Shown here: piece after piece, positions 34,860 through 43,366 of the stretch
Layout: each line of letters opens with the position of its first letter
Numbering within the stretch: the stretch's first letter is position 1
Assembly: GCA_051955985.1 (NCBI GenBank)
Contig: JBQCGD010000101.1
Span: 93,491-157,490, forward strand
DNA from: DATKPA01 sp051955985
GTDB lineage: Bacteria; Planctomycetota; Phycisphaerae; WQYP01
DNA: 64,000 bases
Direction: 5' to 3'
The notes under the pieces: generated by a model
Databases searched by the model: none
Seen by the model: only the letters and a program-made list of their open reading frames with translations
What the model was told of the DNA's origin: nothing
Made by a program: the position numbers and the translations under genes

Positions 34860-35323
34860 TAGGCTTTTTTGGCGAGCGCTGAAAAATGCTCCCGCATCAA
34901 ATCCACAGTGATTTCATTCTCGCACTTTGCTTCAGGCGCAATATTTCCGCGAGCGATTTTCCAAGGAGATTCAGAATGGGTCATTTCGCGAAGGGCGCTT
35001 GCAGAATATCCCTTATAGGCCTCCCATACTGACCCGATGATCTCCCTTTCGTCTTCGCTCAACTTCTCGGGTGCCAGCACTTTGTCGTGAGGAATTGGTA
35101 GGCTACCCCAATCGGCAAACTTCGGATATACCTGCTTCACGACTGGCCCATGCGCCCACGCCTCGATCCGACCGGCAAACATGGGCTTATCGGTGAGCGC
35201 CAAAGACCAGCCCTGTACGTAATACAGCAGTTTTTGAAGACGAAGGTGCGTAAGTTGTTCCGGTTCGTCTTCCGCCGCCGCCAATTGAATTAGGAACTTG
35301 GCCACGTCAAATGCGTCTGCCAT
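34859..35323 (-). CDS. Panacea/SocA-type antitoxin (DUF4065)
   Basis: The 154-residue product begins MADAFDVAKFLIQLAAAEDE, with GAGG upstream of the ATG at 35323. LTHLRLQKLLYYVQGWSLAL, AWAHGPVVKQVYPKF and ALREMTHSESPWKIAR are the hallmark blocks of the SocA/Panacea family. Members neutralise diverse toxins by direct binding. The gene comes first in a two-gene operon whose promoter carries an inverted repeat. The pair sits between conserved chromosomal genes and has foreign composition. Confidence 0.92.
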   Translation of the reverse strand: MADAFDVAKFLIQLAAAEDEPEQLTHLRLQKLLYYVQGWSLALTDKPMFAGRIEAWAHGPVVKQVYPKFADWGSLPIPHDKVLAPEKLSEDEREIIGSVWEAYKGYSASALREMTHSESPWKIARGNIAPEAKCENEITVDLMREHFSALAKKA

Positions 35324-35362
35324 ACCAACCTCCTCACGTTGATCCCCGAACCTCCATCGGAT

Positions 35363-35394
35363 GAATTCTAGCTTGCAAAGTAAAGATTGCAAGC
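35363..35394 (-). promoter_or_regulatory. Promoter-operator of the Panacea toxin-antitoxin operon
   Basis: On the minus strand TTGCAA and TAGAAT are 16 bp apart and fit a sigma-70 promoter. The perfect inverted repeat GCTTGCAA / TTGCAAGC (arms 35371-35378 and 35387-35394) overlaps the minus-35 box and spacer. A protein bound there would block transcription, as expected for autoregulation. The rest of the 307-bp gap to the next gene shows nothing further. Confidence 0.6.
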
Positions 35395-35630
35395 AAAAAA
35401 CCGTACATTAACCTAACGGGTATTACCGCCCCCCCTGCAGGACGGGATCGCGTTATTAAACCCTCTAAAATTCTCGTAAAATTGTTGCGACGCGATTTCG
35501 CCAGCGCGGACGACGAGTTTCCAAGTTGAGTCGCTGCTTGACGACATCATTCATCCCCGCGCTAGTCACCACCCCCCACAACGTTTACAATACCCAACTT
35601 TCCCTTTTTGCAATAAAAACGAGGTCCCCC

Positions 35631-37001
35631 ATGGCCGCCATCGCCCCCCTCCAAGCCCTCCGCTACCCCCAGCAAAACCAGACCTCCGTCGTCTCCCCGC
35701 CCTACGACGTCCTCTCCGGCGAAGACAAATCCAAAATGCTCGCCAAAGACGGCCACAACATCGTCGCCGTCGACCTCCCCCACATCCCCCCCAAGGAAGC
35801 CGGCCCCGATGCCGCCTACGAAGCCGCCGCCCACACCCTCCGCATGTGGCTCGAAGCCGGCATCCTCAAACAGGATGACAAGCCCGCCATCTACGCCTAT
35901 CAGCAAACCTACACCTATGCGGGCAACACCTACAAACGCCGCGGCTTCTTCTGCCGCGTCCGCCTCGAAGACTTCAGCGCCGACTCCTCCATCCACCCCC
36001 ACGAACAAACCTTCTCCGGCCCCAAGGAAGACCGCCTCAAGCTCATGCGCGCCACCAAGGCCAACCTCTCCCCCGTCTTCGGCCTCTACGACGACCCCAA
36101 AAACGACGTCACCGACCTCCTCTTTGAAGCCATCTCCGCCGGCGGCCTCTCCAAACCCCTCGCCTCCGCCGAACTCCCCTCCCAGGACCACAAATCCGTC
36201 GTCCTCTCCGAGCTCTGGGCCGTCACCGACCACGCCGTCATCAAGGACGTCCAACTCCTTATGGCCGACAAACACCTCTACATCGCCGACGGCCACCACC
36301 GCTACACCACCTCCCTCAACTACCGCAGGGAAGTCTCCGCCGCCCGAGGCACCCCCCTCGACCACAACGACCCCGCCAACTTCGCACTCTTCGTCTGCAT
36401 CGCCATGCAGGACGCCGGCCTCATCATCCTCCCCACCCACCGCGTCCTCCCCGCCGCCGCCCTCCAGGACTTCTACCTCGAAAAATTCCGCGAAGTCGCC
36501 GAAACTTACTGCGACGTCATGGACACCAAGTTCCGCGGCGACTCCCTCCCCGCCCTCGAAAAGGAACTCTCCAACGGCAGCTACGGCGAACACGCCATCG
36601 GCGTCTACGACCCCGTCGAAGACGCCGCCATCGTCATCCGCCCCAAGTCCAACGACCCCCTCGCCGCCTTCAAGGACGACGAAGCCCTCAAGGACAAGTC
36701 CGACGCCTGGCGCCAACTCGACGTCGCCATCCTCCAGCACCTCGTCTTCGACCGCATCGTCGCCCCCCACTTCGTCGGAAAAGGTGCAAAAGTCTCCTAC
36801 GCCTTCCCCCACGAAGCCCACGAAGTCGCCTCCCTCTGCCGCACCGGCGCCGGCACCCAGTACCGCGTCGGCTTCCTCCTCCAACCCACCCCCCTCGAAG
36901 CCGTCCGCGACCTCTGCAACGCCAACGAACTCATGCCCCAGAAATCCACCTTCTTCTACCCCAAACTCGCCACCGGCATGGTCATCAACTCCCTCACTTG
37001 A
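35631..37001 (+). CDS. DUF1015 family protein
   Basis: From the ATG at 35631 the product is 456 residues. It starts MAAIAPLQALRYPQQ and contains VVSPPYDVLS, HPHEQTFSGPKEDRLKLM and IADGHHRYTTSLNYRRE. These are the conserved blocks of the DUF1015 (PF06245) family found in bacteria and archaea. The biochemical role is not established. Length is typical. The gene stands alone between the toxin-antitoxin pair and hisI and ends in a strong terminator. Confidence 0.9.
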   Translation: MAAIAPLQALRYPQQNQTSVVSPPYDVLSGEDKSKMLAKDGHNIVAVDLPHIPPKEAGPDAAYEAAAHTLRMWLEAGILKQDDKPAIYAYQQTYTYAGNTYKRRGFFCRVRLEDFSADSSIHPHEQTFSGPKEDRLKLMRATKANLSPVFGLYDDPKNDVTDLLFEAISAGGLSKPLASAELPSQDHKSVVLSELWAVTDHAVIKDVQLLMADKHLYIADGHHRYTTSLNYRREVSAARGTPLDHNDPANFALFVCIAMQDAGLIILPTHRVLPAAALQDFYLEKFREVAETYCDVMDTKFRGDSLPALEKELSNGSYGEHAIGVYDPVEDAAIVIRPKSNDPLAAFKDDEALKDKSDAWRQLDVAILQHLVFDRIVAPHFVGKGAKVSYAFPHEAHEVASLCRTGAGTQYRVGFLLQPTPLEAVRDLCNANELMPQKSTFFYPKLATGMVINSLT

Positions 37002-37005
37002 CGAC

Positions 37006-37035
37006 AAAGGGGCTCAGGCGAGCCCCTTTTCTTTT
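37006..37035 (+). terminator. Terminator after the DUF1015 gene
   Basis: AAGGGGCTC and GAGCCCCTT form a stem with an AGGC loop, followed by TTCTTTT. Confidence 0.85.
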
Positions 37036-37268
37036 GATAAAGACGTATGTTCTTTATAAAACATATTAATTCTGATGATTTTGGTCTATGTTAGGGTATA
37101 ATACCCGGCAGAGAGGGAGAAATCATGCAGAAACTGCCAAAAAAGTGGGGCCGACGCCCTCGTCGGCCAAGTTTTCGCGCTCACCCCAGCATCGACCGAA
37201 TCAATAAAACATTCTTCGCAAATAGGATAATCATCTGCCCAGCCCCCTCTCCCTCTCCCCCCAACAAC

Positions 37269-37398
37269 TTGATAATCTTCGGCTGGCGCTATCAAAAACG
37301 CGGCTCCCAAACCCCCGAACTTGATAATCTTCGTGTGGCGCTATCAAAAACGAGGTTCCCACACAAACTGCTTGATCACCTTCGGCTGGCGCCATCAA
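37269..37398 (+). repeat. Three tandem hairpin repeats (about 52 bp period) before hisI
   Basis: Three 27-base units at 37269-37295, 37321-37347 and 37372-37398 each have TTGAT...ATCAA arms around CTTCGGCTGGCGC or a close variant. Each is followed by AAAAxGxGGxTCCC. Spacing is 52 and 51 bp. The third unit keeps its arms with changed neighbouring bases. The stem-loops lie in the 492-bp gap between the DUF1015 gene and hisI; nothing else is recognised in that gap apart from a TATAAT at 37097. Confidence 0.75.
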
Positions 37399-37493
37399 AA
37401 ATGCGGTTCCCCCCCTCCCGCCGAATTCTTTCCTCGCGACTCACCCCCAAATCCTCTACAATATTCGGTCCCTTACTTTCAGGAGTACCCACA

Positions 37494-37913
37494 ATGGCTG
37501 CCTCGGCAGAGCAGGAACTCGGCTCCACCTTCTCCCCCAAACTCGATTCCAACGGCCTCTTCACCGCCGTCACCGTCGACGCCGACTCCCACGATGTCCT
37601 CATGGTCGCCTTCATGAACCAGGCCGCCATCGAAAAAACCATGCAAACCCGCAAGGCCACCTACTGGTCCCGCTCCCGCCAGAAATTCTGGGTCAAAGGC
37701 GAAGAGTCCGGCAACACCCAGGAAGTCGTCAGCGTCACCGTCGATTGCGACCAGGATGCCGTCGTCGTCAAAGTCCGCCAGAAAGGCGCCGCCTGCCACA
37801 ACGGCTTCACCTCGTGTTTCTACCGGGAACTCCTGCGCAACCCCGACGGCGCGCTAGAATTGAAGACCATCGCCGAGCCCGTGCTCGACCCGAAGAAGCT
37901 CTACAAGAAATAA
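37494..37913 (+). CDS. hisI: Phosphoribosyl-AMP cyclohydrolase
   Basis: The 139-residue product has AGGAG before the ATG. It contains VLMVAFMNQAAIEKTMQTRK, ATYWSRSRQKFWVKGEESGN, VDCDQDAVVVKV and GAACHNGFTSCFYRE. The aspartate-cysteine and cysteine residues of the zinc and magnesium sites are all kept. It opens the adenine ring of phosphoribosyl-AMP in histidine synthesis. It lacks the HisE domain, so the preceding step needs another protein. folE2 follows within 13 bp. Confidence 0.96.
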   Translation: MAASAEQELGSTFSPKLDSNGLFTAVTVDADSHDVLMVAFMNQAAIEKTMQTRKATYWSRSRQKFWVKGEESGNTQEVVSVTVDCDQDAVVVKVRQKGAACHNGFTSCFYRELLRNPDGALELKTIAEPVLDPKKLYKK

Positions 37914-37925
37914 GCGGTGAACGAA

Positions 37926-38735
37926 ATGAGTACCGTCACGTCCAAATCCCCCCAAGCCATGCCCGACGTCCAGGGTGCCTCCGACGCCCGCAATGTCGCC
38001 ATCGACAAGGTCGGCGTCAAATCCGTCCGCTACCCCATCACCCTCCGCCAGGCCTGCGGCGGCGAACAACACACCGTCGCCACCATCAACCTCTACGTCT
38101 CCCTCCCCAAACACAAAAAAGGGACCCACATGTCCCGCTTCCTCGAAATCCTCAACCACCACCACAAGGCCATCACCCCCGCCCAGATCATCCCCATCCT
38201 CCACGAAATGAAAACCAAGCTCGACGCCGCCGACGCCCACATCGAACTCACCTTCCCCTACTTCATCGAAAAATCCGCCCCCGTCACCGGCGCCAAAGGC
38301 CTCATGGACTACATCTGCACCTTCGAAGGCACCTCCAACGGCTCCGACGACTTCATCATGGGCGTCAAAGCCCCCGCCACCAGCCTCTGCCCCTGCTCCA
38401 AGGAAATCTCCCAGTACGGCGCCCACAACCAGCGCTGCGAAATCACCGCCAAGGTCCGCACCAGCTCCATGCTCTGGATCGAAGACCTCGTCAAAATCAT
38501 GGAATCCGCCGCCAGTTCCCCCGTCTACGCCGTCCTCAAACGCCCCGACGAAAAATTCGTCACCGAGCAGGCCTTCGAAAACCCCAAGTTCGTCGAAGAC
38601 ATCATCCGCGACCTCGCCGTCGCCCTCAACAAGGAAGACCGCATCACCTGGTACTCCATCGAATCCGAAAACTTCGAATCCATCCACAACCACAACGCCT
38701 ACGCCAAAATCGAACGCGACAAACGCAGCGAATAA
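37926..38735 (+). CDS. folE2: GTP cyclohydrolase I type IB
   Basis: The roughly 269-residue product contains VGVKSVRYPITL, GTHMSRFLEIL, TSLCPCSKEIS with the catalytic cysteine, GAHNQR, and ENFESIHNHNAYAKI. These are all diagnostic of FolE2. It makes dihydroneopterin triphosphate from GTP for folate synthesis and works with metals other than zinc. GTG at 37917 and ATG at 37926 are both possible starts. It is likely co-transcribed with hisI. Confidence 0.96.
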   Translation: MSTVTSKSPQAMPDVQGASDARNVAIDKVGVKSVRYPITLRQACGGEQHTVATINLYVSLPKHKKGTHMSRFLEILNHHHKAITPAQIIPILHEMKTKLDAADAHIELTFPYFIEKSAPVTGAKGLMDYICTFEGTSNGSDDFIMGVKAPATSLCPCSKEISQYGAHNQRCEITAKVRTSSMLWIEDLVKIMESAASSPVYAVLKRPDEKFVTEQAFENPKFVEDIIRDLAVALNKEDRITWYSIESENFESIHNHNAYAKIERDKRSE

Positions 38736-38739
38736 ACCG

Positions 38740-39555
38740 TTACTTCTTCTCGATAACCGCGAGAAGACGGAAAGCCAGGAGGGAGGAGGCCGGCTTCAAC
38801 AGCGCCTCCATCCCCCACCCAAGCGTCTCCAGAAATCGCGGCAAAAGCTTGGGGCCTGAAAAACCGCCGGACAACGGATAAACAAAAAGGCTCCGACGGT
38901 GGAGGGAAAGGACATGGAGACGGGGGAATCGCGCTTCAAACTTCGCCCGATCCCTGAAAAACAACCGCGTCGGCGTCGCCTGGTTGCTCCCAAACGCCCC
39001 CGACCCCCGCAACGGCGAAGGATCCGTCGCAATCGAATCCCCAAAAATCTCCGCCGACATCACCACCGGCTCCGGATGCGCCAACCCAAACACCACCCGC
39101 GACGCCGGCGAAATGTACGGCTCCGTCATCACCACCCGTCCCCCCACCCGCAGCACCCGCTCCGCCTCCGCAAAAAACCGCAGCGGATACGGCACATGAT
39201 GCAGCACATCCTGCATCACGATATTGTCCACGCTCCCCGCCCCGAACGGCATCGCCATCGCATCCACCGCCAGGTCGCAATGATGCGTCGGCACCACGTC
39301 CGTCGCGATCAACCGCCCCTCACCGCGATGATGCTGCGCAAAATATTCCTTGAAATTCCCCGACCCGCCCCCAATCTCAACGATCGTCCCAAACCGCCCC
39401 TCCCCGCTCCCCGACACCGCAAAATTCGCCGCCATTTCCGCAAAATACCGGTTGTAAATCTCCCGCAGCAGCGGCCTCTTCTTCCACACCTCCGCGCGCA
39501 CGTCCAGCACGTCGGATTCGCTCTGATTGCCGGTCGGTACAGTCGCGGAAGGCAT
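38740..39555 (-). CDS. Class I SAM-dependent methyltransferase
   Basis: The 271-residue product has FGTIVEIGGGSGNFKEYF (motif I), LIATDVVP, MQDVLHHVPYPLRFFAEAER and VLRVGGRVVMTEP. These fit a small-molecule or lipid methyltransferase of the UbiE/Methyltransf_11 type. The C-terminal 100 residues include RRSLFVYPLSGGFSG and a hydrophobic end that could touch the membrane. It lies 8 bp after the MCE gene, so both are probably one operon; this may link it to lipid metabolism. The substrate is unknown. Confidence 0.88.
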   Translation of the reverse strand: MPSATVPTGNQSESDVLDVRAEVWKKRPLLREIYNRYFAEMAANFAVSGSGEGRFGTIVEIGGGSGNFKEYFAQHHRGEGRLIATDVVPTHHCDLAVDAMAMPFGAGSVDNIVMQDVLHHVPYPLRFFAEAERVLRVGGRVVMTEPYISPASRVVFGLAHPEPVVMSAEIFGDSIATDPSPLRGSGAFGSNQATPTRLFFRDRAKFEARFPRLHVLSLHRRSLFVYPLSGGFSGPKLLPRFLETLGWGMEALLKPASSLLAFRLLAVIEKK

Positions 39556-39563
39556 GCGGTCGC

Positions 39564-40625
39564 TTATTTTCCAAAGTGGATGCCGACCCCTTCGTCGTTG
39601 ATCTTCTTCACGACGAGATCGACATCTTCCACCGTCTTGTGCAGCGCATTCGACAGGTCCACAAGCCCTTCGTACAGCCGCGGATCGTTGATCAACTTCG
39701 CCGTCGTCCCCTTCCCCTCCGAAATGGCACGCGTCGTCTTCTGCAGCTGATCCAGCGTCGCCACCAGCTTGTCCGTCACCACCAGGAGCTGCTGCTGCGT
39801 CGTGCTCAGCGTGCTCGATGCCTGCGTCGCCGCCGCCCCGAACTTGTCGATCGTGCCGTTCGCGTTCCCCATCGTCGTGTCGATCTTCGCCAGCGTCCCC
39901 TTCAGGTGATCCGTCGATTCCGCCAGGTTGCTCACGATCTCCCGCACCTCCGCCTGCACCTTCGGATCCCCGATCACGTCCTGCAGCGAGTGAATCGTCC
40001 GGCTCAACCGCGTTACCATCGTGCTGATGTTCTCCGGCGGCGGCGCGGCCTGCCCCGGCTTCGGATGATCCACCGCCTCCGGCGACAGCGGCGCCAGCAG
40101 CGCGTGCATGTCCTTCGCCACCTGCGTCAACTGCTGCGTCAGCCCCGACAAATCCACCTTCAACGTGTGAATGTCCTCGAACACTTCCTTCGGAATCAGC
40201 CCGCTGTCGCTCGTCGACGCCTTCAACGTCCCCGTCCCGTCCTTCGGCAGCAACCCCTCCCCGCCCCCGCCGTAAATCGTGACATACGACGTCGATCCCA
40301 CATACCCCTTCCCGATCGCGGCGCTCGCATTCGCCGGAATGTTCACCCCCCCGTTGATCGACAGCAGCACCTTCGCCGACAGCGTGTTGTTCGGATTCGT
40401 CTCCAGTGCCACCGACTTCACCTGCCCCACCGGCACTCCCTGGAGATTCACCTTCGCCCCCGGCATCAGCCCGTTGGCGTCCGGCGTCTCCAGCGTCACC
40501 ACGTACGGCGCGCTCTGCAGGAACCCCGGCCCCTTCCCCAAAAGCAGAATCCCGTACATCAGAAGGCCCAGCGCCAGGATCATCGTCAGGCCGACAGCTA
40601 AATTGCGGGTCCGTTCGGACGCCAT
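39564..40625 (-). CDS. MCE/MlaD-family lipid transport protein
   Basis: From the ATG at 40625 the product is 353 residues. One N-terminal membrane helix (LAVGLTMILALGLLMYGILL) is followed by an MCE domain (VTLETPDANGLMPGAKVNLQ, GVPVGQVKSVAL, ASAAIGKGYVGSTSYVTIYG). A long helical C-terminus with a repeated LxxxLxxxL pattern follows. MlaD-type proteins form rings in the periplasm that shuttle phospholipids. No MlaE or MlaF permease or ATPase is nearby. Confidence 0.88.
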   Translation of the reverse strand: MASERTRNLAVGLTMILALGLLMYGILLLGKGPGFLQSAPYVVTLETPDANGLMPGAKVNLQGVPVGQVKSVALETNPNNTLSAKVLLSINGGVNIPANASAAIGKGYVGSTSYVTIYGGGGEGLLPKDGTGTLKASTSDSGLIPKEVFEDIHTLKVDLSGLTQQLTQVAKDMHALLAPLSPEAVDHPKPGQAAPPPENISTMVTRLSRTIHSLQDVIGDPKVQAEVREIVSNLAESTDHLKGTLAKIDTTMGNANGTIDKFGAAATQASSTLSTTQQQLLVVTDKLVATLDQLQKTTRAISEGKGTTAKLINDPRLYEGLVDLSNALHKTVEDVDLVVKKINDEGVGIHFGK

Positions 40626-40858
40626 GGAGGTGCCTCGAAGAGCGAAAAACAACGTCCCATAGTCTGCCGCGGGGGGAGGCCCAACGCAACACCATCGGCC
40701 GATAACGAATTCGCATCACGGAACCTGCTGCGCTTTTTCGCCGAATCTATTGCAAAAATCACGGAAGAGCGTTTAATCTTTGAGCGTCTGCTGCATCTCA
40801 GTCGTACTCGCCGGAACGGTCGGGGCGGCCCTTTAAGTCCGGCGCTGGTGGAGGTCCT

Positions 40859-41848
40859 ATGTCCGTTTCGTCGTTGAGCGCGCTGGCTCAGAGTCAGGCG
40901 CAATTCGCCCCGCAATGTGCCTCCATCCCCTCCATGTTCCTGGCCTATTCAGACCTCCCGGGCGCCGCCGCGCTCCTCTCCGATGTGGCCGCCGCCGCCG
41001 CTAAAACCACCGGCGGTGTCCCCCGCTCCCCGAAAGATCTCCAGCCCGATCCCCTCGCCGGACTCTGGTTCATCCGCGCTGTCCACCTCTTCGCCAAGGC
41101 CGGCGGCGATCCTTCCCTCGTCGCCGACAAACTCCGTCCCCTCGCCAAAAGAGTCCTCCAGGAATTGATCTCCTCCGCCGGCGTCGGCGATGTCCGCATG
41201 GATGACGGCGGCCTCCTCGTCGGCCCTGCCGGCTCCCCCACCCTCCGCCTCAACGCCCTCTGGTACTCCGCCCTCGAAACCTGCGCCGCCGATCTCAAAA
41301 CCGTCCGCGACCCCGCCGGCGACCACTTCGAACGCCTCGCCGGACGCTTCCGCCGCTCCTTCGTCAAGGCCTACTGGTGCGATGCCCACGGCTGCATCTG
41401 CCCCCCCGAAATGCGCGCCCCCGCCGATCCCGCAGCCCCCGGGCCCGAAAATCACGGCGCTCTCCCCAACGCCAACCAGTTGCTGCTTACCTTCCTCCCC
41501 GCCTCTCCCATCCCGCGCACCAAGCAGCGCCAACTGATCGGCGTCGTGCGAAACAACGCGCTCGGCCCCGTCGGCGTAAAAGTCCACCACCCGGACCATG
41601 GCCTCGTCGAAAGCCCGCTCCATCGCGCCTGGCTCGCACTCGGTATTCTCGCTTCCGCCGATCAACCCGCCCCCGCCCAGGCCGAAGCCTCCGCTATCGC
41701 CGCGCCCCTCCTGCCCCTCCGCGCTGTCGCCCACAACGGCGGCATCCCCGCGTTCTACCGCGATGGCCAGCCGCTGCCCGGCGAAGCACCCGACCTCCTC
41801 GCCACCGCCGAAGTGCTCGGCACGCTCCAGACCCTCAAACTCCAGTAA
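40859..41848 (+). CDS. Glycogen-debranching-enzyme-like C-terminal domain protein
   Basis: The 329-residue product resembles the alpha/alpha-barrel end of bacterial amylo-alpha-1,6-glucosidases. DPLAGLWFIRAV, DVRMDDGGLLVGPAG followed by SPTLRLNALWYSAL, ALPNANQLLLTFLPASPIP, and LVESPLHRAWLALGI sit where the enzyme family has its D-A-x-x-G, E-I-N-A-L-W-Y-N-A-L and P-N-Q motifs. The N-terminal half of the enzyme is absent and no signal peptide is clear. It may be a shortened, regulatory or inactive relative. Confidence 0.6.
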   Translation: MSVSSLSALAQSQAQFAPQCASIPSMFLAYSDLPGAAALLSDVAAAAAKTTGGVPRSPKDLQPDPLAGLWFIRAVHLFAKAGGDPSLVADKLRPLAKRVLQELISSAGVGDVRMDDGGLLVGPAGSPTLRLNALWYSALETCAADLKTVRDPAGDHFERLAGRFRRSFVKAYWCDAHGCICPPEMRAPADPAAPGPENHGALPNANQLLLTFLPASPIPRTKQRQLIGVVRNNALGPVGVKVHHPDHGLVESPLHRAWLALGILASADQPAPAQAEASAIAAPLLPLRAVAHNGGIPAFYRDGQPLPGEAPDLLATAEVLGTLQTLKLQ

Positions 41849-41880
41849 TCCGGTAGGGGGGTGACTCTTCGCCCCGACCC

Positions 41881-43269
41881 TCACCTGCCGACAATCGCGT
41901 GGACCTGCGGAATCAACTCCGCAACCGCGACCTCGCGCTCCTCGCGCGTGCTCAGGTCGCGCAGCTTCACCACCCCGCGCGCCCATTCATCCGGTGCGAG
42001 AATCACCGCCACCTTCGCCCCCGAAGAAGAAGCCTCCCCCACCAGCTTCCCAATGTTCTTCGTCGCCTTGGAACTCGTCACCGCGTGCAACCCCGGACTC
42101 ACAATCGCGCTGTGCTCCGCGTTCCACTGGCTCTCCCGCAACTGGGCCAGGAGCCGCGTCGCTTCCACCGCGTCCGCCAGGGCATTGACCACAAACACCG
42201 CGGGCCGCGGCAACGCCGATGCCGGTAGCTTCTTCCGCTCCCGCAGCAGGATCTCCAGCACCACGTCCCCCATCCCGAAACCCACCGCCGGCAGCGACGG
42301 CCCGCCGAACATCTCGATCAGCCGGTCATACCGCCCGCCGCCCGCCACCGCCCGGTTCTCCCCCTGCGCGTCCGCCACTTCAAACACAAAGCCGGTGTAA
42401 TACGCCAGCCCCCGCACGATCGAGGCGTCGTACTTCGCAAAACCGGCGAGCCCCATCGCCGCAAACGTCTGCTCGATCGTCTCCTGCGTCGCCGCGATCG
42501 TCTTCGTGTACGACTCAAACTCCGCCCCCGCCCCCAGGTTCTCCCAGAATCCCGAATTCAGCGGATCCTCGCCGTTCGCCAGCTTCTCAAAAAACGTCTT
42601 CTCCCGGTCGCTCACGCCGTTTTCCGCATACAGCTTCTGCCGCTGCTCCGGCGACAGCTTCGCCACACGGTCCAGCAGGTAAAACGCGAACCCAAACCGC
42701 TCCGCCGGCACGCCCCCCAGCGTGAACAAGTGCTCCACCACGCTGCGGTCATTCCAGAGCAGCTTCACATCGCCGCTCGTGAGCCCAAATTCACGCAGCG
42801 CCTCCAGGCAAAGCGCCGCCGCCTCCAGGTCGTACTGCCGCTTCGCTTCCGGCGTCTCGCCGCCCAGCATGTCCACGTTCCACTGGATAAACTCCTTCAG
42901 CCGACCCTTCTGTTGCCGCTCCGCCCGGTAGCACCGCGGAATGCTGAACCATTTGATCGGCTTCGGCAGTGCGTTCGCCTTCACCGCCACCATCCGCGCC
43001 AGCGTCGGCGTGAACTCCGGCCGCAACGCAAAATGCTCCGTCTTCCCCTCCTTGTCCGCCCGCGACTCAAAGTGAAACAACTGCGAAACGATCTCGTCGC
43101 CGCTCTTCACCTTGTACAAATCCAGGTACTCAAACGTCGGACCGTCCACTTCGACAAAGCCGTGCCGAATCGACACCCGCCGCCACGTGTCTTCAATGAA
43201 CCGCCGAATCGCCATCGCTTCGGGATAAAAATCACGCGTGCCGGGAGGAGGTTGAAATGTATTGCTCAT
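41881..43269 (-). CDS. hisS: Histidyl-tRNA synthetase
   Basis: The 462-residue product starts MSNTFQPPPGTRDFYPEAMA. It contains motif 2 (PIKWFSIPRCYRAERQQKGR) and RLKEFIQWNVDMLGG, the histidine-specific SIVRGLAYYTGFVFEV and AVAGGGRYDRLIEMFGG, and a C-terminal anticodon-binding domain. It charges tRNA-His. Length and order are typical. I prefer the start at 43269 over 43296 because homologues begin near this point. Confidence 0.97.
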   Translation of the reverse strand: MSNTFQPPPGTRDFYPEAMAIRRFIEDTWRRVSIRHGFVEVDGPTFEYLDLYKVKSGDEIVSQLFHFESRADKEGKTEHFALRPEFTPTLARMVAVKANALPKPIKWFSIPRCYRAERQQKGRLKEFIQWNVDMLGGETPEAKRQYDLEAAALCLEALREFGLTSGDVKLLWNDRSVVEHLFTLGGVPAERFGFAFYLLDRVAKLSPEQRQKLYAENGVSDREKTFFEKLANGEDPLNSGFWENLGAGAEFESYTKTIAATQETIEQTFAAMGLAGFAKYDASIVRGLAYYTGFVFEVADAQGENRAVAGGGRYDRLIEMFGGPSLPAVGFGMGDVVLEILLRERKKLPASALPRPAVFVVNALADAVEATRLLAQLRESQWNAEHSAIVSPGLHAVTSSKATKNIGKLVGEASSSGAKVAVILAPDEWARGVVKLRDLSTREEREVAVAELIPQVHAIVGR

Positions 43270-43366
43270 AGTCCGGCAAGTGTACGCGAAACCCAAGCCC
43301 GGCGGCTACGGGCACCGCGGTGAACGCCCAATTCGCAAAGGGCACTCTCGAAAAAGATCCCGCCTC

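Noticed and set aside
35562..37007. Minus-strand frame of 481 residues opposite the DUF1015 gene
   Set aside because: It consists of Gly, Val, Glu and Asp runs typical of the complement of C-ending codons; DUF1015 motifs are on the plus strand.
37269..37398. CRISPR array
   Set aside because: Three units with spacers of about 24-25 bp that are themselves similar in part; no cas genes in the window, and each unit is a hairpin with a conserved tail.
38740..40719. Single 659-residue minus-strand protein
   Set aside because: Its N-terminal two thirds is low-complexity antisense-like text overlapping the MCE gene in another frame; only the methyltransferase part from 39555 is real.
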